A DNA stretch of 64,000 nucleotides from contig NZ_LRPC01000032.1 of assembly GCF_001592965.1 (NCBI RefSeq), forward strand, positions 1 through 64,000, written 5' to 3'. The translations under genes were made by a program, and so were the position numbers. The stretch's first letter is position 1, and the number at the start of each line of letters is the position of its first letter. Shown piece after piece: positions 19,272 to 28,207 of this stretch. The notes under the pieces are model-generated. The model had not been told where the DNA came from. It searched no databases and saw nothing but the letters and a program-made list of their open reading frames with translations. The stretch comes from Roseivirga spongicola (lineage in GTDB: Bacteria > Bacteroidota > Bacteroidia > Cytophagales > Cyclobacteriaceae).

Positions 19272-20534
19272 TTATTGCTTTACCGGATCTTTCTCAAGAT
19301 TAAACAGATCGTTCAATACGTCAATTAGAGTTTCGGCTTCCCCTCGTTGACATGCAGCTTTAAGCTGAAGCACAGGAAGCTTCATTATTTTATTAGTAAT
19401 GCTCTTAGAGAATTTATTGGCAAACATTTCAACCTCTGGTGAAACATTTTTAAGGTGTTTCTTCAATTCTTCTTGACGAATTTCTTCCAAAGCATTTTTA
19501 AGCTTTTGAATAGTCGGAGAAACTTCCATTTCCCTAGACCAATCAGTAAACTCTGCCATAGATTCAGAAACTATCGCCTCCACTTGTGGGATAGCGTCTA
19601 CTCTTTTCTGAACTGCTTGAGAAGTTTTATCTTGGATTTCGTCAATATTGTAAAGGTTGACCCCAGCTACAGACTCAATGGCAGGCGAAATAGATCTTGG
19701 AATGGAAAGGTCTATGAAATACTTCAATCCGCTACCTTCAGCGCTTGCTATGTCAGTAACATCTATAAAGTCTTTGACAGGAAGACTAGAAATTACAATG
19801 TCGAACTCAGATAGTTTTTCTTTAATGCCGACAAAAGGAAGAGTAGAAAGACCGCAAGATTCGGCTACCTCCATAAGCTTAGCTTCACTTCTATTGGTGA
19901 GCGTAACGCTAAACGGAGCATCTGTTAAATGCTTAGCAAGGTCTTCACCAATTTCGCCAATTCCCATCACAAGTACTTTTGTATCTACAAAAGCTTGAGC
20001 TAATGTTTTTACCAACTCAGCCGTTGCATAGGAAACGCTAGCTGCACCATCTCTAAAAGCTGTTTCTTGAACAACGCGCTTATTAGCGAAGAAAATTGTA
20101 TGCAGTAGTCTGTGTAGAAAAGGGCCGGCCATATTGGCATCGGCAGAAGCTTGGTAAGCTCTTTTGATTTGGTTAATGATTTGTAAATCACCAACAACTT
20201 GAGCTTCTAAGCCCATTGAAACGCGGAAGAGGTATTCTGAGGCTTTTTCGGCACTAAGAATCTCATCAAAGTATTGAAGGTATTGAGTAGGGTTCTGTAG
20301 TCCTTTTTTCAGGCCTAGATAAACAAGTATTTCAGTGCTTAAGCTTTTTTCAGCTGAGTAATAAATTTCTGTTCTATTGCAGGTTGAAAGTACCATCAAA
20401 TCATTGACCTCAGTTGTATGTGGGAATTCTAATAAGAATTCGGCTGCCAATGAATCACTTACAGAAAGAACCTCCCGAATTTCAACGGGTGCCTTTTTGT
20501 ATGATAAGCTGAGTACTTTAAAACCTTCCTTCAT
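19272..20534 (-). CDS. hemA: Glutamyl-tRNA reductase
   Basis: First committed step of C5-pathway tetrapyrrole synthesis: NADPH-dependent reduction of glutamyl-tRNA to glutamate-1-semialdehyde. At 420 aa it has full length. The catalytic cysteine is C52 in STCNRTEIY; the NADPH-binding GIGEIG lies at 191-196; the C-terminal dimerisation helices carry KQ/EE-rich sequence. No hemL or other heme genes are adjacent. A -7-like promoter box lies about 35 bp upstream. Confidence 0.96.
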   Translation of the reverse strand: MKEGFKVLSLSYKKAPVEIREVLSVSDSLAAEFLLEFPHTTEVNDLMVLSTCNRTEIYYSAEKSLSTEILVYLGLKKGLQNPTQYLQYFDEILSAEKASEYLFRVSMGLEAQVVGDLQIINQIKRAYQASADANMAGPFLHRLLHTIFFANKRVVQETAFRDGAASVSYATAELVKTLAQAFVDTKVLVMGIGEIGEDLAKHLTDAPFSVTLTNRSEAKLMEVAESCGLSTLPFVGIKEKLSEFDIVISSLPVKDFIDVTDIASAEGSGLKYFIDLSIPRSISPAIESVAGVNLYNIDEIQDKTSQAVQKRVDAIPQVEAIVSESMAEFTDWSREMEVSPTIQKLKNALEEIRQEELKKHLKNVSPEVEMFANKFSKSITNKIMKLPVLQLKAACQRGEAETLIDVLNDLFNLEKDPVKQ

Positions 20535-20568
20535 TCTTTACGCGTCTTCACTATTCTAATACGCTGGG

Positions 20569-20576
20569 CAAAAATA
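20569..20576 (-). promoter_or_regulatory. Candidate -7 box for hemA
   Basis: Read on the minus strand this is TATTTTTG, fitting TAnnTTTG and predicting a leader of about 30 nt. No convincing -33 element is visible. Confidence 0.4.
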
Positions 20577-20715
20577 ACCCCTACTTTACCTGAAAAAAAG
20601 TGATGTATATCAGTGTTTGCTATTTAGAATCATTCTAGTTAAGTGTTGTTCGATTATTAATATGTATTTTCTAAGAAAATATTATACTAAATTATTTGCA
20701 ATAGCATTAGCACAC

Positions 20716-21648
20716 ATGAATCAAATTAAGAAACTACTCTTTAAAGTGTTTAGTTTCAGTAAGACTGAGGCAAACGGTTCAGTTGTTCTGATCTTGCTCA
20801 TTGTACTTTGTTTAGCTATGCCAGCTATATATAAGTCTATTTTTGGCTTAAGGTATGTCGGTTTTAAGGAAGATAAAGCATTGCTAGACAGTCTTATTTC
20901 TCAAATGAATGTAAAGCCTCGTAAGCCTGAGATGCTCAAACCGATACCTAAGATTTTCAATCCTAATACTGCTTCTGCTAGCGAGTTAGTTTCTCTTGGT
21001 GTCCCTCTTTTTCTTGCCAGAAGGGTAGAGAATTTCAGAAAAGCTGGTGGTACCTTTAGGGTAAAAGGCGACTTGGCTAAGATTTATGATTTTCCAGATT
21101 CACTTTATCAATCGCTACAGTCATATATAGATCTGCCCGAAAATCTAATTGAAGATGATGAAGTAGAGGAGCAGGGTAGCCCCGTTCCTGTTAAAAGGAA
21201 TGCTTCTGCCAGGGTTGTTCAAAAGAAACAACGCTATAATGAAGTGCCTTTGATTATAGATATTAATACGGCTGATACTACGGAGTTTAAAAGACTATAT
21301 GGTATAGGGTCTGGTTACTCTCGACAAATAGTTTCCTTTAGAGAGGCTCTAGGTGGGTTTCACTCAGTAGATCAGCTCAAGGATATGTATGGAATGAAAG
21401 ACAGTTTGTTTTTACAGATTAAAAGCTTCCTGCATGTTTCCGATACAGTTACGCTTGAGTCTATTTCTATTAACATTGCTACGTTCAAACAACTTAATGC
21501 CCATCCATATATTAGCTATGAACTAACTAAGGAAATCTTGTCCGCAAAAAGCAAATACGGTAAATTCAAAAAGGCTGATGACTTAAAAAGGTTGAAGCTT
21601 ATTGATTCAGTAACAATCCAGAAACTAGTACCGTATTTGAAATTCTAA
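20716..21648 (+). CDS. Helix-hairpin-helix (ComEA-like) membrane-anchored protein
   Basis: A 310-aa protein with one N-terminal transmembrane helix (about 20-40, VVLILLIVLCLAMPAIY) and at least two or three helix-hairpin-helix DNA-binding units of ComEA type: NPNTASASELVSLGVP, DINTADTTEFKRLYGIGSGY and the C-terminal NIATFKQLNAHPYISYELT. I choose ATG 20716 because the resulting N-terminus (KLLFKVFSFSKTEANG) matches the usual layout of Bacteroidota homologues; longer frames start at 20662 or 20617. It overlaps the next gene by one base (TAATG). Extracytoplasmic DNA binding is plausible; no competence genes are nearby. Confidence 0.8.
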   Translation: MNQIKKLLFKVFSFSKTEANGSVVLILLIVLCLAMPAIYKSIFGLRYVGFKEDKALLDSLISQMNVKPRKPEMLKPIPKIFNPNTASASELVSLGVPLFLARRVENFRKAGGTFRVKGDLAKIYDFPDSLYQSLQSYIDLPENLIEDDEVEEQGSPVPVKRNASARVVQKKQRYNEVPLIIDINTADTTEFKRLYGIGSGYSRQIVSFREALGGFHSVDQLKDMYGMKDSLFLQIKSFLHVSDTVTLESISINIATFKQLNAHPYISYELTKEILSAKSKYGKFKKADDLKRLKLIDSVTIQKLVPYLKF

Positions 21649-23129
21649 TGAAGAAATTACTTAATGCAGCGCAAACCAGGGAAGCAGATCAATATACTAT
21701 TCACAACGAACCAATCACATCTCTTGAGTTGATGGAGAGGGCTTCTTTGGCTTTTGTAAGTGAGTTTGAAGAGAGGGTGAGCACAGAGTCTTTGGTGGCG
21801 GTGGTTTGTGGTACGGGAAATAATGGAGGAGATGGTCTGGCTATTGCAAGGCTTTTAAAGTCGAAGCATTACAGTGTAAAGGTTATTCTTGTTAAAGTTT
21901 CTTCAGAGCTTTCGGACGACTGCTTGGCTAACTTGAAGCAGTTTGGTAGCGATGTTAATGAGGTGAAGCCATCGGAATTCGTGTTGCCAAATTCTGACGT
22001 GGTAGTCGATGCACTCTTTGGTTCTGGTCTTAATCGCCCAATACTTGGAGACCTAGAGCATGTTGTCTCTACTATCAATAATGCAGAATCAAAAACTTTT
22101 TCTGTAGATGTGCCATCGGGACTCTTTTCGGACGAAGTGAATTTGACAGGAGCTATAGTTCAAGCAGATTTCACCATTACTTTTCAAAGGCCCAAGCTTA
22201 GTTTTTTTATTCCTGAATCTGGAAGTTTCGTTGGCGAATGGAAAGCTGTGAACATTGGTTTAGATGAAGATTTTATCGAGGCCCAAAATGGTAGTTACTT
22301 CCTTTTAGATCATTCTATTAGAAAGGCGCTTCCGCCTAGAGTAAAATTTCAGCACAAAGGACATTTCGGTCGTGTTCAAGTATTTGCGGGAAGTTATGGG
22401 AAAATGGGAGCGGCATTTCTTTGCTCCAAAACAGCTATGAAGAGTGGTGCCGGTTTGCTCACGGCTCATGTTCCTAAATGTGGAGTTCAGGTCTTACAAA
22501 CCAGTTTACCAGAAGTGATGGTGAATGTAGATTCTGAGGAGCGATTGATTTCAGAAGGTTCTCTGCAGAAGAATACAGATGTGGTTTGTTTTGGGCCGGG
22601 GGTAGGTGTGGAACAAAAGACTGTTCAAGCTTTTCGCCAGCTGCTAGAGGCAGGGGTGAGCAGACTTGTTGTAGATGCTGATGGGCTCAATATGTTAAGT
22701 GAAAACTCAGAACTGCTAGATCTTTTGCCTGAGTTTACTGTGCTCACTCCTCATGTAGGAGAATTTCATCGTCTATTTGGTAAATGTTCTGATGGCCTTG
22801 AGAGAATTAAAGTGGCACAAAGTGTAGCCAAGAAGAAAAAGCTAGTTATTATTTTAAAGGGAGCACATTCAGCCATTATAGTCCCTTCTGGTGAGGTTTA
22901 TTTTAATAATACAGGGAACCCTGGAATGGCTACAGCAGGCAGTGGAGATGTATTGGCGGGTATAGTTACAGGTTTGATGGCTCAAGGCTTAGGCTCAGAA
23001 GAGGCTGCGTGTTTAGGTGTTTTTCTACATGGTTTAGCTGGCGATTTGGCTAGAAAAAATGTTGGAGAAGTATCTTTGATGGCATCAGATTTGCTGCATT
23101 TCTTGCCAAAAGCAATAAGTAACGCTTAG
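21648..23129 (+). CDS. nnr: Bifunctional NAD(P)HX epimerase/dehydratase
   Basis: Metabolite-repair enzyme restoring hydrated NAD(P)H. The 493-aa fusion has an N-terminal epimerase (YjeF_N) domain with VVCGTGNNGGDGLAIARLL (residues about 48-66) and DALFGSGLNRP, then a C-terminal ADP-dependent dehydratase of ribokinase fold with HKGHFGRVQVFAGSYGKMGA, VVDADGLNML and the nucleotide-binding GNPGMATAGSGDVLAGIVTG. It is translationally coupled to the helix-hairpin-helix gene, an arrangement that gives no obvious functional clue. Confidence 0.94.
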   Translation: MKKLLNAAQTREADQYTIHNEPITSLELMERASLAFVSEFEERVSTESLVAVVCGTGNNGGDGLAIARLLKSKHYSVKVILVKVSSELSDDCLANLKQFGSDVNEVKPSEFVLPNSDVVVDALFGSGLNRPILGDLEHVVSTINNAESKTFSVDVPSGLFSDEVNLTGAIVQADFTITFQRPKLSFFIPESGSFVGEWKAVNIGLDEDFIEAQNGSYFLLDHSIRKALPPRVKFQHKGHFGRVQVFAGSYGKMGAAFLCSKTAMKSGAGLLTAHVPKCGVQVLQTSLPEVMVNVDSEERLISEGSLQKNTDVVCFGPGVGVEQKTVQAFRQLLEAGVSRLVVDADGLNMLSENSELLDLLPEFTVLTPHVGEFHRLFGKCSDGLERIKVAQSVAKKKKLVIILKGAHSAIIVPSGEVYFNNTGNPGMATAGSGDVLAGIVTGLMAQGLGSEEAACLGVFLHGLAGDLARKNVGEVSLMASDLLHFLPKAISNA

Positions 23130-23200
23130 ATATCGAGATTTATTGAAAAAAAACTTAATTTTATTAAACCTAAAGCACATTAATCGGGTCTAACTAGAAA

Positions 23201-23581
23201 ATGAAGGTCTTCAGCCTTAACATATCGCGCCTAAGAATTGCAGCACTTTTAGTGTTTATGTTTGCGGCATTTTCAGTTTCCGCTCAAACTCAGGCTTTAG
23301 CGAACAGAACTTCTACCGACCCTAACGAGAAATTGAAAGTTGAGATTTTCCCAAATCCAACTTCAGACTTCCTAAATATCGATTTAAGTAATCTCAATCT
23401 TAAAAAGCCTCAGCTAGAGATTAGAAGTATCATTGGTACTAAGATGGCTGTAAATGTAGAAGATAACGGCCCGAAGAAATACAAGGTCGATGTACAGTCT
23501 TTTCCGAGGGGCTATTACTTGGTACTGGTTCGAGATGATCGATCCAAATTTCAACAAACGGTAAGATTTAGTAAAAAATAA
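23201..23581 (+). CDS. Minimal T9SS type-A sorting-domain protein
   Basis: A 126-aa exported protein consisting of a signal peptide (to about residue 29, SVSAQ-TQALA), a short linker and a Por-type C-terminal sorting domain: VEIFPNPTSDFLNIDLS at about 47-63, then a Gly-Thr turn and the terminal FPRGYYLVLVRDDRSKFQQTVRFSKK-like strand pattern ending in KK. Such domains direct proteins through the type IX secretion system. Here almost nothing remains as cargo. It is monocistronic, with a terminator 3 bp after its stop. Confidence 0.8.
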   Translation: MKVFSLNISRLRIAALLVFMFAAFSVSAQTQALANRTSTDPNEKLKVEIFPNPTSDFLNIDLSNLNLKKPQLEIRSIIGTKMAVNVEDNGPKKYKVDVQSFPRGYYLVLVRDDRSKFQQTVRFSKK

Positions 23582-23583
23582 AA

Positions 23584-23610
23584 AGGGCTGAAAATCAGCC
23601 CTAAATTTTT
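23584..23610. terminator. Bidirectional intrinsic terminator
   Basis: AGGGCTGA (23584-23591) pairs perfectly with TCAGCCCT (23595-23602) around a 3-nt loop. T residues at 23606-23610 serve the plus strand; the A run to the left serves asnS on the minus strand, which ends at 23614. Confidence 0.85.
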
Positions 23611-23613
23611 GTC

Positions 23614-25062
23614 TTAGAATTCCGCATTGCCTGGAGTTCTTGGGAATGGAATAACATCCCTAATGTTTCCAAGTCCGGTTACAAAGATCATTAGCCTTTC
23701 AAAGCCAAGGCCAAAACCGCTGTGAGGAACGGTTCCGTAGCGTCTGGTGTCTAAATACCAGTCCATTTCTTCATGAGGAATGCCCATTTCTGTCATTCTA
23801 CTCATAAGAATGTCAAGCCTTTCCTCTCTTTGAGATCCACCAACTATCTCACCAATTCCAGGAAATAGAATGTCCATTGCAGAGACAGTCTTTCCATCAT
23901 CATCCATGCGCATGTAAAACGCCTTAATGTCTTTAGGGTAATTGGTCAGTATAACTGGTTTTTTAAAGTGCTTTTCAACCAAGTATCTCTCGTGCTCAGA
24001 TTGTAAGTCGGTACCCCAGCCTTCAACAGGGTACTGAAACTTCTTTTTCTTATTTGGCTTAGAGTTTCTCAGAATGTCTATGGCATCAGTATAAGTAACT
24101 CTCTCGAAGTCATTTTCTGCAACAAACCTTAGTTTTTCAGTGAGCGTCATTTCGCTTTTCTCGTTTGCAGGCTTGTTCTTCTCTTCGTCAATAAGTCTAC
24201 TCTCTAGAAATGCCAAATCGTCAGCGCAATTGTCTAGAGCATATTGCACTAGGTACTTCAAAAACTCTTCTGCCAAGTCCATGTTGTCTTCTAAATCATA
24301 GAATGCCATTTCAGGTTCTATCATCCAGAATTCTGCAAGGTGCCTGGTGGTGTTGGAGTTTTCAGCTCTGAAAGTAGGGCCAAAAGTATATATTTCTCCC
24401 ACTGCTAAAGCGCCAAGCTCACCTTCTAATTGGCCTGAAACAGTAAGGTTAGTCTCTTTCTCGAAGAAATCTTCTGAATAATCCACCGAACCATCTTCTT
24501 TCAGTGGTGGGTTTTTGGCATCTAGGGTAGTTACTCGGAACATTTCACCAGCACCTTCTGCATCACTCCCTGTAATTATAGGAGTGTGCATGTAGTTAAA
24601 GCCCTTCTCATTAAAGAATTTGTGTACAGCAAAAGACATTGCGTGTCTCATTCTTAAAACAGCACTGAAAGTATTTGTTCTAGGTCTTAAGTGCGCTATT
24701 TCTCTTAAAAACTCAAATGAGTGTTTTTTAGGTTGAAGCGGGTACTTCTCTGGGTCTGCCACACCTAAGATTTCAATGGTTTCTGCATGTACTTCAACCG
24801 ATTGCCCAGAGCCCTGTGACTCAACCAGCTTGCCGTTGACAGCAATACTGGCCCCTGTGGTAACCTTCTTTAATATGTCTTCTGAAATACTATTCGGGTC
24901 TGCTACTATTTGGATGTTATTAATGGTGGAGCCATCGTTGAGTGCAATGAAGTTTACGTGCTTATTGCCTCTTTTTGTTCTAACCCAGCCTTTTACGTGA
25001 ACATCAATATTGGTTTGTTCACTTTTTAATAGTTCGGAAATCTTGGTTCTCCTAGTCTTCAT
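23614..25062 (-). CDS. asnS: Asparaginyl-tRNA synthetase
   Basis: Class IIb synthetase charging tRNA-Asn, 482 aa. An N-terminal OB-fold anticodon-binding domain ([20 protein letters not shown], about 23-42) precedes the catalytic domain with motif 2 [19 protein letters not shown] and motif 3 [20 protein letters not shown] near the C-terminus, ending [11 protein letters not shown] as usual. An AGGAGG lies only 2 nt before the ATG, too close for a standard Shine-Dalgarno. Direct Asn charging means the Asp-tRNA amidotransferase route is not required for this tRNA. Confidence 0.97.
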   Translation of the reverse strand: MKTRRTKISELLKSEQTNIDVHVKGWVRTKRGNKHVNFIALNDGSTINNIQIVADPNSISEDILKKVTTGASIAVNGKLVESQGSGQSVEVHAETIEILGVADPEKYPLQPKKHSFEFLREIAHLRPRTNTFSAVLRMRHAMSFAVHKFFNEKGFNYMHTPIITGSDAEGAGEMFRVTTLDAKNPPLKEDGSVDYSEDFFEKETNLTVSGQLEGELGALAVGEIYTFGPTFRAENSNTTRHLAEFWMIEPEMAFYDLEDNMDLAEEFLKYLVQYALDNCADDLAFLESRLIDEEKNKPANEKSEMTLTEKLRFVAENDFERVTYTDAIDILRNSKPNKKKKFQYPVEGWGTDLQSEHERYLVEKHFKKPVILTNYPKDIKAFYMRMDDDGKTVSAMDILFPGIGEIVGGSQREERLDILMSRMTEMGIPHEEMDWYLDTRRYGTVPHSGFGLGFERLMIFVTGLGNIRDVIPFPRTPGNAEF

Positions 25063-25281
25063 AACCTCCTAAATAGTGTTTTAAAAGAAACGCAAAGCAA
25101 TCATTTTTTGAGTGGATAAACAACCATTAAATGTCGTAAAAACGGTTGTGGTGGGTTGTTCATAGTTAGGCCGTGTGATATCGGAATGGCTAGGAGTAGG
25201 CGTTTTTGGCGTGATTTGAAAAATTTGCATGATTTTTGTTAAAAAGTGTTTCTCCTCCCTCGATTCTCTGATACTTTCCTT

Positions 25282-25289
25282 TAAATTTG
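25282..25289 (+). promoter_or_regulatory. Candidate -7 box for rpoN
   Basis: TAAATTTG fits TAnnTTTG and lies 25 bp before the rpoN start, giving a short leader. No clear -33 TTTG at the expected distance. The rest of the 252-bp region between asnS and rpoN shows no further gene I can support. Confidence 0.4.
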
Positions 25290-25314
25290 AATTAAGGTCA
25301 GAATTAATTATCGA

Positions 25315-26781
25315 ATGCAGAAACTCAGTCTTAATCAAAGTTTAAGTCAGAAGCTGTCTCCACAGCAAATTCAGTTCATAAAGCTGTTGCAAGTGCCAAC
25401 AGCAGAGCTAGATGCAAGGGTGGAAGAAGAGCTTGAACTTAACCCTGCTTTGGAAGAGGGTAGAGAGGAACAAGAGGCGTCTCAGGAGAGTGATGAGTTT
25501 GAAGATTCTTATGAAGATAATTCAGACGAGCTCAATGTGGAAGACTATTTGGCAGAAGACGATTATGCCGGATACAAGATGCAGGGTGATGGTAATTATA
25601 ACGATGATGAAGATCGTGAGATGCCTATTGCTATGCAGGCTTCGTTAAATGAGCAGCTAGAAGCTCAGCTTGGATTCTTGGGTTTGGATGATCGCCAAGA
25701 GAAAATTGGTAAGCAGCTTTTGGGTAGTATTGAGTCTGATGGATACATTAGACGGGAGCTAGATGCAATTGTTAACGACCTTGCGTTTTCTCAGAATATC
25801 GAAACTGATATAGATGAGCTCGAGGAGCTGTTAAGTGAAATACAAAAGTTCGACCCTCCAGGAATAGGGGCGAGAAATCTAAAAGAGTGTCTGCTTATTC
25901 AGCTTGAAAGAAAAAGAGAGGAAAATGAGCATGATGAAGAGATTCTAGAAGCGCTTAATTTGGCCTATAACATTGTAGACTTATGTTTCGATGAGTTTAC
26001 AAAAAAGCACTACGATAAAATAGAAAAGAAGCTTAACCTTGAAGATGAAGAGGTTTTTAAGGAGGCTATATCGGCAATAACTCGCCTTAACCCAAAGCCA
26101 GGAGGTATTTCTGGTGGCTTGGTAAAGACACAATATTTGATACCCGATTTCATTCTTTCCAACAAAAATGGAGAGATGGATCTTACTTTGAACTCCCGAA
26201 ATGCTCCTGAGTTGAGAGTGAGCTCTTCGTACAGTGAAATGTTTTCTGCTTACGACAAGAGTGATAAAAAAGACAAGAAGTTAAAGGAGACGGTTAGCTT
26301 TGTTAAGCAAAAGCTTGATGCAGCCAAATGGTTTATCGATGCTATTAAACAGCGTCAGAATACTCTTTTGAGAACCATGGAGGCTATTGTAAAATATCAG
26401 TATGAGTTTTTTGAAGAAGGTGATGAAGCGAAGTTGAGACCAATGATTTTGAAAGACATTGCTAACGAAATTCAAATGGATATTTCAACTGTTTCTCGTG
26501 TAGCCAACTCAAAGTCTGTTCAAACTGATTTCGGAATTTTTCCTCTAAAGTATTTCTTTAGTGAGGGTATTTCTACAGCAAGTGGCGAAGATGTGAGTAG
26601 CCGTGAGGTGAAAACTAGACTGCAAGAACTGATAGATAATGAGAATAAGAAGAAGCCTTTGTCTGATGATAAGCTAGAAAAAGCATTGAAAGCTCAGGGC
26701 TATAATATTGCCAGAAGAACTGTTGCCAAATACCGTGAGCAATTAAATATTCCGGTTGCCAGACTTAGAAAAGAACTCTGA
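25315..26781 (+). CDS. rpoN: RNA polymerase sigma-54 factor
   Basis: Alternative sigma factor that recognises -24/-12 promoters and needs an AAA+ activator. The 488-aa protein has the Q-rich region I (LNQSLSQKLSPQQIQFIKLLQ, residues 5-25), an unusually acidic region II (about 45-105, many E/D), the core-binding region, a helix-turn-helix (DISTVSRVANSKSVQT) and the RpoN box ARRTVAKYRE at 466-475. No sigma-54 activator is encoded in this window. The downstream PAP2 gene begins immediately after the stop. Confidence 0.97.
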   Translation: MQKLSLNQSLSQKLSPQQIQFIKLLQVPTAELDARVEEELELNPALEEGREEQEASQESDEFEDSYEDNSDELNVEDYLAEDDYAGYKMQGDGNYNDDEDREMPIAMQASLNEQLEAQLGFLGLDDRQEKIGKQLLGSIESDGYIRRELDAIVNDLAFSQNIETDIDELEELLSEIQKFDPPGIGARNLKECLLIQLERKREENEHDEEILEALNLAYNIVDLCFDEFTKKHYDKIEKKLNLEDEEVFKEAISAITRLNPKPGGISGGLVKTQYLIPDFILSNKNGEMDLTLNSRNAPELRVSSSYSEMFSAYDKSDKKDKKLKETVSFVKQKLDAAKWFIDAIKQRQNTLLRTMEAIVKYQYEFFEEGDEAKLRPMILKDIANEIQMDISTVSRVANSKSVQTDFGIFPLKYFFSEGISTASGEDVSSREVKTRLQELIDNENKKKPLSDDKLEKALKAQGYNIARRTVAKYREQLNIPVARLRKEL

Positions 26782-26782
26782 T

Positions 26783-27400
26783 TTGAATTTAGCTGCAAGG
26801 CTTATTACCTACATCTTTCAGCCGCTGTTAATGCCTACAGCGGTATTTTGGGTGGTGCTTTTTTTCATAGAAGGTAGTTCAAACCTTACAGATAAGGGTA
26901 AGTCTACTGTTGTGGGGCTAGTCTTTGTAACCACGTTTGTCATTCCTGCACTCACCGTTATCATGTTTAAGGTTACTAAAGTCATTAAGGACCTTCATAT
27001 GAAAGATAGGAGGGAAAGGCTAATGCCTTTTATGTTTATCTCTATATTCTACCTGATTGTATCCTTTATGATAGAAGGGCAACAGTGGATGACTCCGCTG
27101 CTAAAAGTTACGTTCGTAGCAATCACTACTGTAGTGGTTGTAACCAATGGAATCACTTTCAGATGGAAGATTAGTGCCCACACTGCAGGTGTGTTTGGTA
27201 GTTTAGGTTTTATTTTAGCTCTGCAGAGGGCATTCCCTTCTACTAATTACCTGCTTTGGCCTTTGTTAGTGGCAATTGCTCTGTGTGGAGCTGTGTCATG
27301 GGCCAGATTATATTTGCATGCACATACACCCAAAGAAGTATTGGGCGGAGCTTTGTTAGGCTTTGTAGTGTGCTATGGTTCAATCCTTTTATTTGCTTAA
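26783..27400 (+). CDS. PAP2-like integral membrane protein
   Basis: A roughly 205-aa protein with about five to six transmembrane helices and PAP2 (phosphatidic-acid phosphatase type 2) features near the C-terminus: SWARLYLHAHTPKEVLGGALLG corresponds to the SRxxxxxHxxxDVxxG signature with Lys-Glu in place of Asp. Earlier motifs are loose: KDRRERLMPF, and ISAHTAG in place of PSGH. No ATG is available; TTG 26783, one base after the rpoN stop, gives a homologue-like start, and TTG 26756 inside rpoN is an alternative. Lipid phosphatase activity is plausible but uncertain because the key motifs deviate. Confidence 0.72.
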   Translation: MNLAARLITYIFQPLLMPTAVFWVVLFFIEGSSNLTDKGKSTVVGLVFVTTFVIPALTVIMFKVTKVIKDLHMKDRRERLMPFMFISIFYLIVSFMIEGQQWMTPLLKVTFVAITTVVVVTNGITFRWKISAHTAGVFGSLGFILALQRAFPSTNYLLWPLLVAIALCGAVSWARLYLHAHTPKEVLGGALLGFVVCYGSILLFA

Positions 27401-27404
27401 ACCT

Positions 27405-28184
27405 ATGTACGAATTTCTGAAATACAATTTAGAAGCCGGAGTTGCTACTATTACATTGAATAGACCTGATGTCTATAACGCGTTAAATAATGAGATAACT
27501 TTCGAGCTGCAGGCAGCACTGAAGGAATGTAAGAAGAATGAGGAAGTGCGTGTTGTGGTACTTACTGGAGAGGGGAAGGCTTTTTGCAGTGGACAAGATC
27601 TAAAAGCAGCCTCTAAGGAACCAAACAGATCTTTCTCGGAATCGATTCATACGAGGTATAATCCAATCATTCAGGCAATTAGAAATCTACCAAAACCGGT
27701 TGTTTGTAGGCTGAATGGAGTAGCGGCTGGCGCTGGGTGTTCGTTCGCCTTGGCCTGCGACTTGGTAGTTGCGGCCGAAAGTGCTAAGCTGATAGAAGTG
27801 TTTGTGAATATAGGGTTGGTTCTTGATTCAGGGTCATCGTATTTTCTGCCGAGATTGGTTGGGTCGTCAAAGGCTTTTGAATTAGCTACTATGGGTAGTA
27901 GGGTTTCAGGTAAAGAAGCCGAGGCGTTGGGTTTAGTAAATAAGTGCGTTGCAGATGATCAATTAGATGATGCAGTTAAAGCCTACACTGATTATTACGC
28001 TAAGGCACCTACCAAAGCTATTGGCATGATGAAGAAAATGCTCAACAAATCTCAGGGAGCATCCTTAACAGAGATGTTAGAATATGAAGCGCACATGCAA
28101 GATATTGCTGGTGCGTCACACGATTATAAAGAAGGAGTGAATGCCTTCTTAGAGAAGCGTAAGCCTGAGTTCTTAGGGAAGTAA
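27405..28184 (+). CDS. PaaG-like enoyl-CoA isomerase/hydratase
   Basis: Crotonase-fold enzyme of 259 aa starting at ATG 27405. It has the oxyanion-hole segment FCSGQDLKA (60-68) and NGVAAGAGCSFALACDLV. D141 in GLVLDSGSSYFLPRLVG matches the catalytic Asp of PaaG (GLVPDSGG), while the hydratase glutamate at about position 111 is absent. This fits a ring-1,2-epoxyphenylacetyl-CoA isomerase or a delta3-delta2 enoyl-CoA isomerase rather than a simple hydratase. No other phenylacetate genes are in the window, so the substrate is open. It lies 4 bp after the PAP2 gene. Confidence 0.85.
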   Translation: MYEFLKYNLEAGVATITLNRPDVYNALNNEITFELQAALKECKKNEEVRVVVLTGEGKAFCSGQDLKAASKEPNRSFSESIHTRYNPIIQAIRNLPKPVVCRLNGVAAGAGCSFALACDLVVAAESAKLIEVFVNIGLVLDSGSSYFLPRLVGSSKAFELATMGSRVSGKEAEALGLVNKCVADDQLDDAVKAYTDYYAKAPTKAIGMMKKMLNKSQGASLTEMLEYEAHMQDIAGASHDYKEGVNAFLEKRKPEFLGK

Positions 28185-28207
28185 TTCTAAGAGGTAATCT
28201 CTTAGAA
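28185..28207. terminator. Hairpin between convergent genes
   Basis: TTCTAAGAG (28185-28193) and CTCTTAGAA (28199-28207) form a perfect 9-bp stem with a 5-nt loop between convergent genes. It lacks a T-run, so it may stabilise mRNA ends rather than terminate. Confidence 0.45.

Noticed and set aside
25081-25338. 85-codon frame on the minus strand upstream of asnS
   Set aside because: It overlaps the rpoN start and its own promoter box, has no family likeness or signal, and looks like chance reading of an AT-rich gap.
25315-26781. Sigma-54 regulon in the window
   Set aside because: I saw no convincing TGGCAC-N5-TTGC promoter upstream of genes here and no AAA+ activator.
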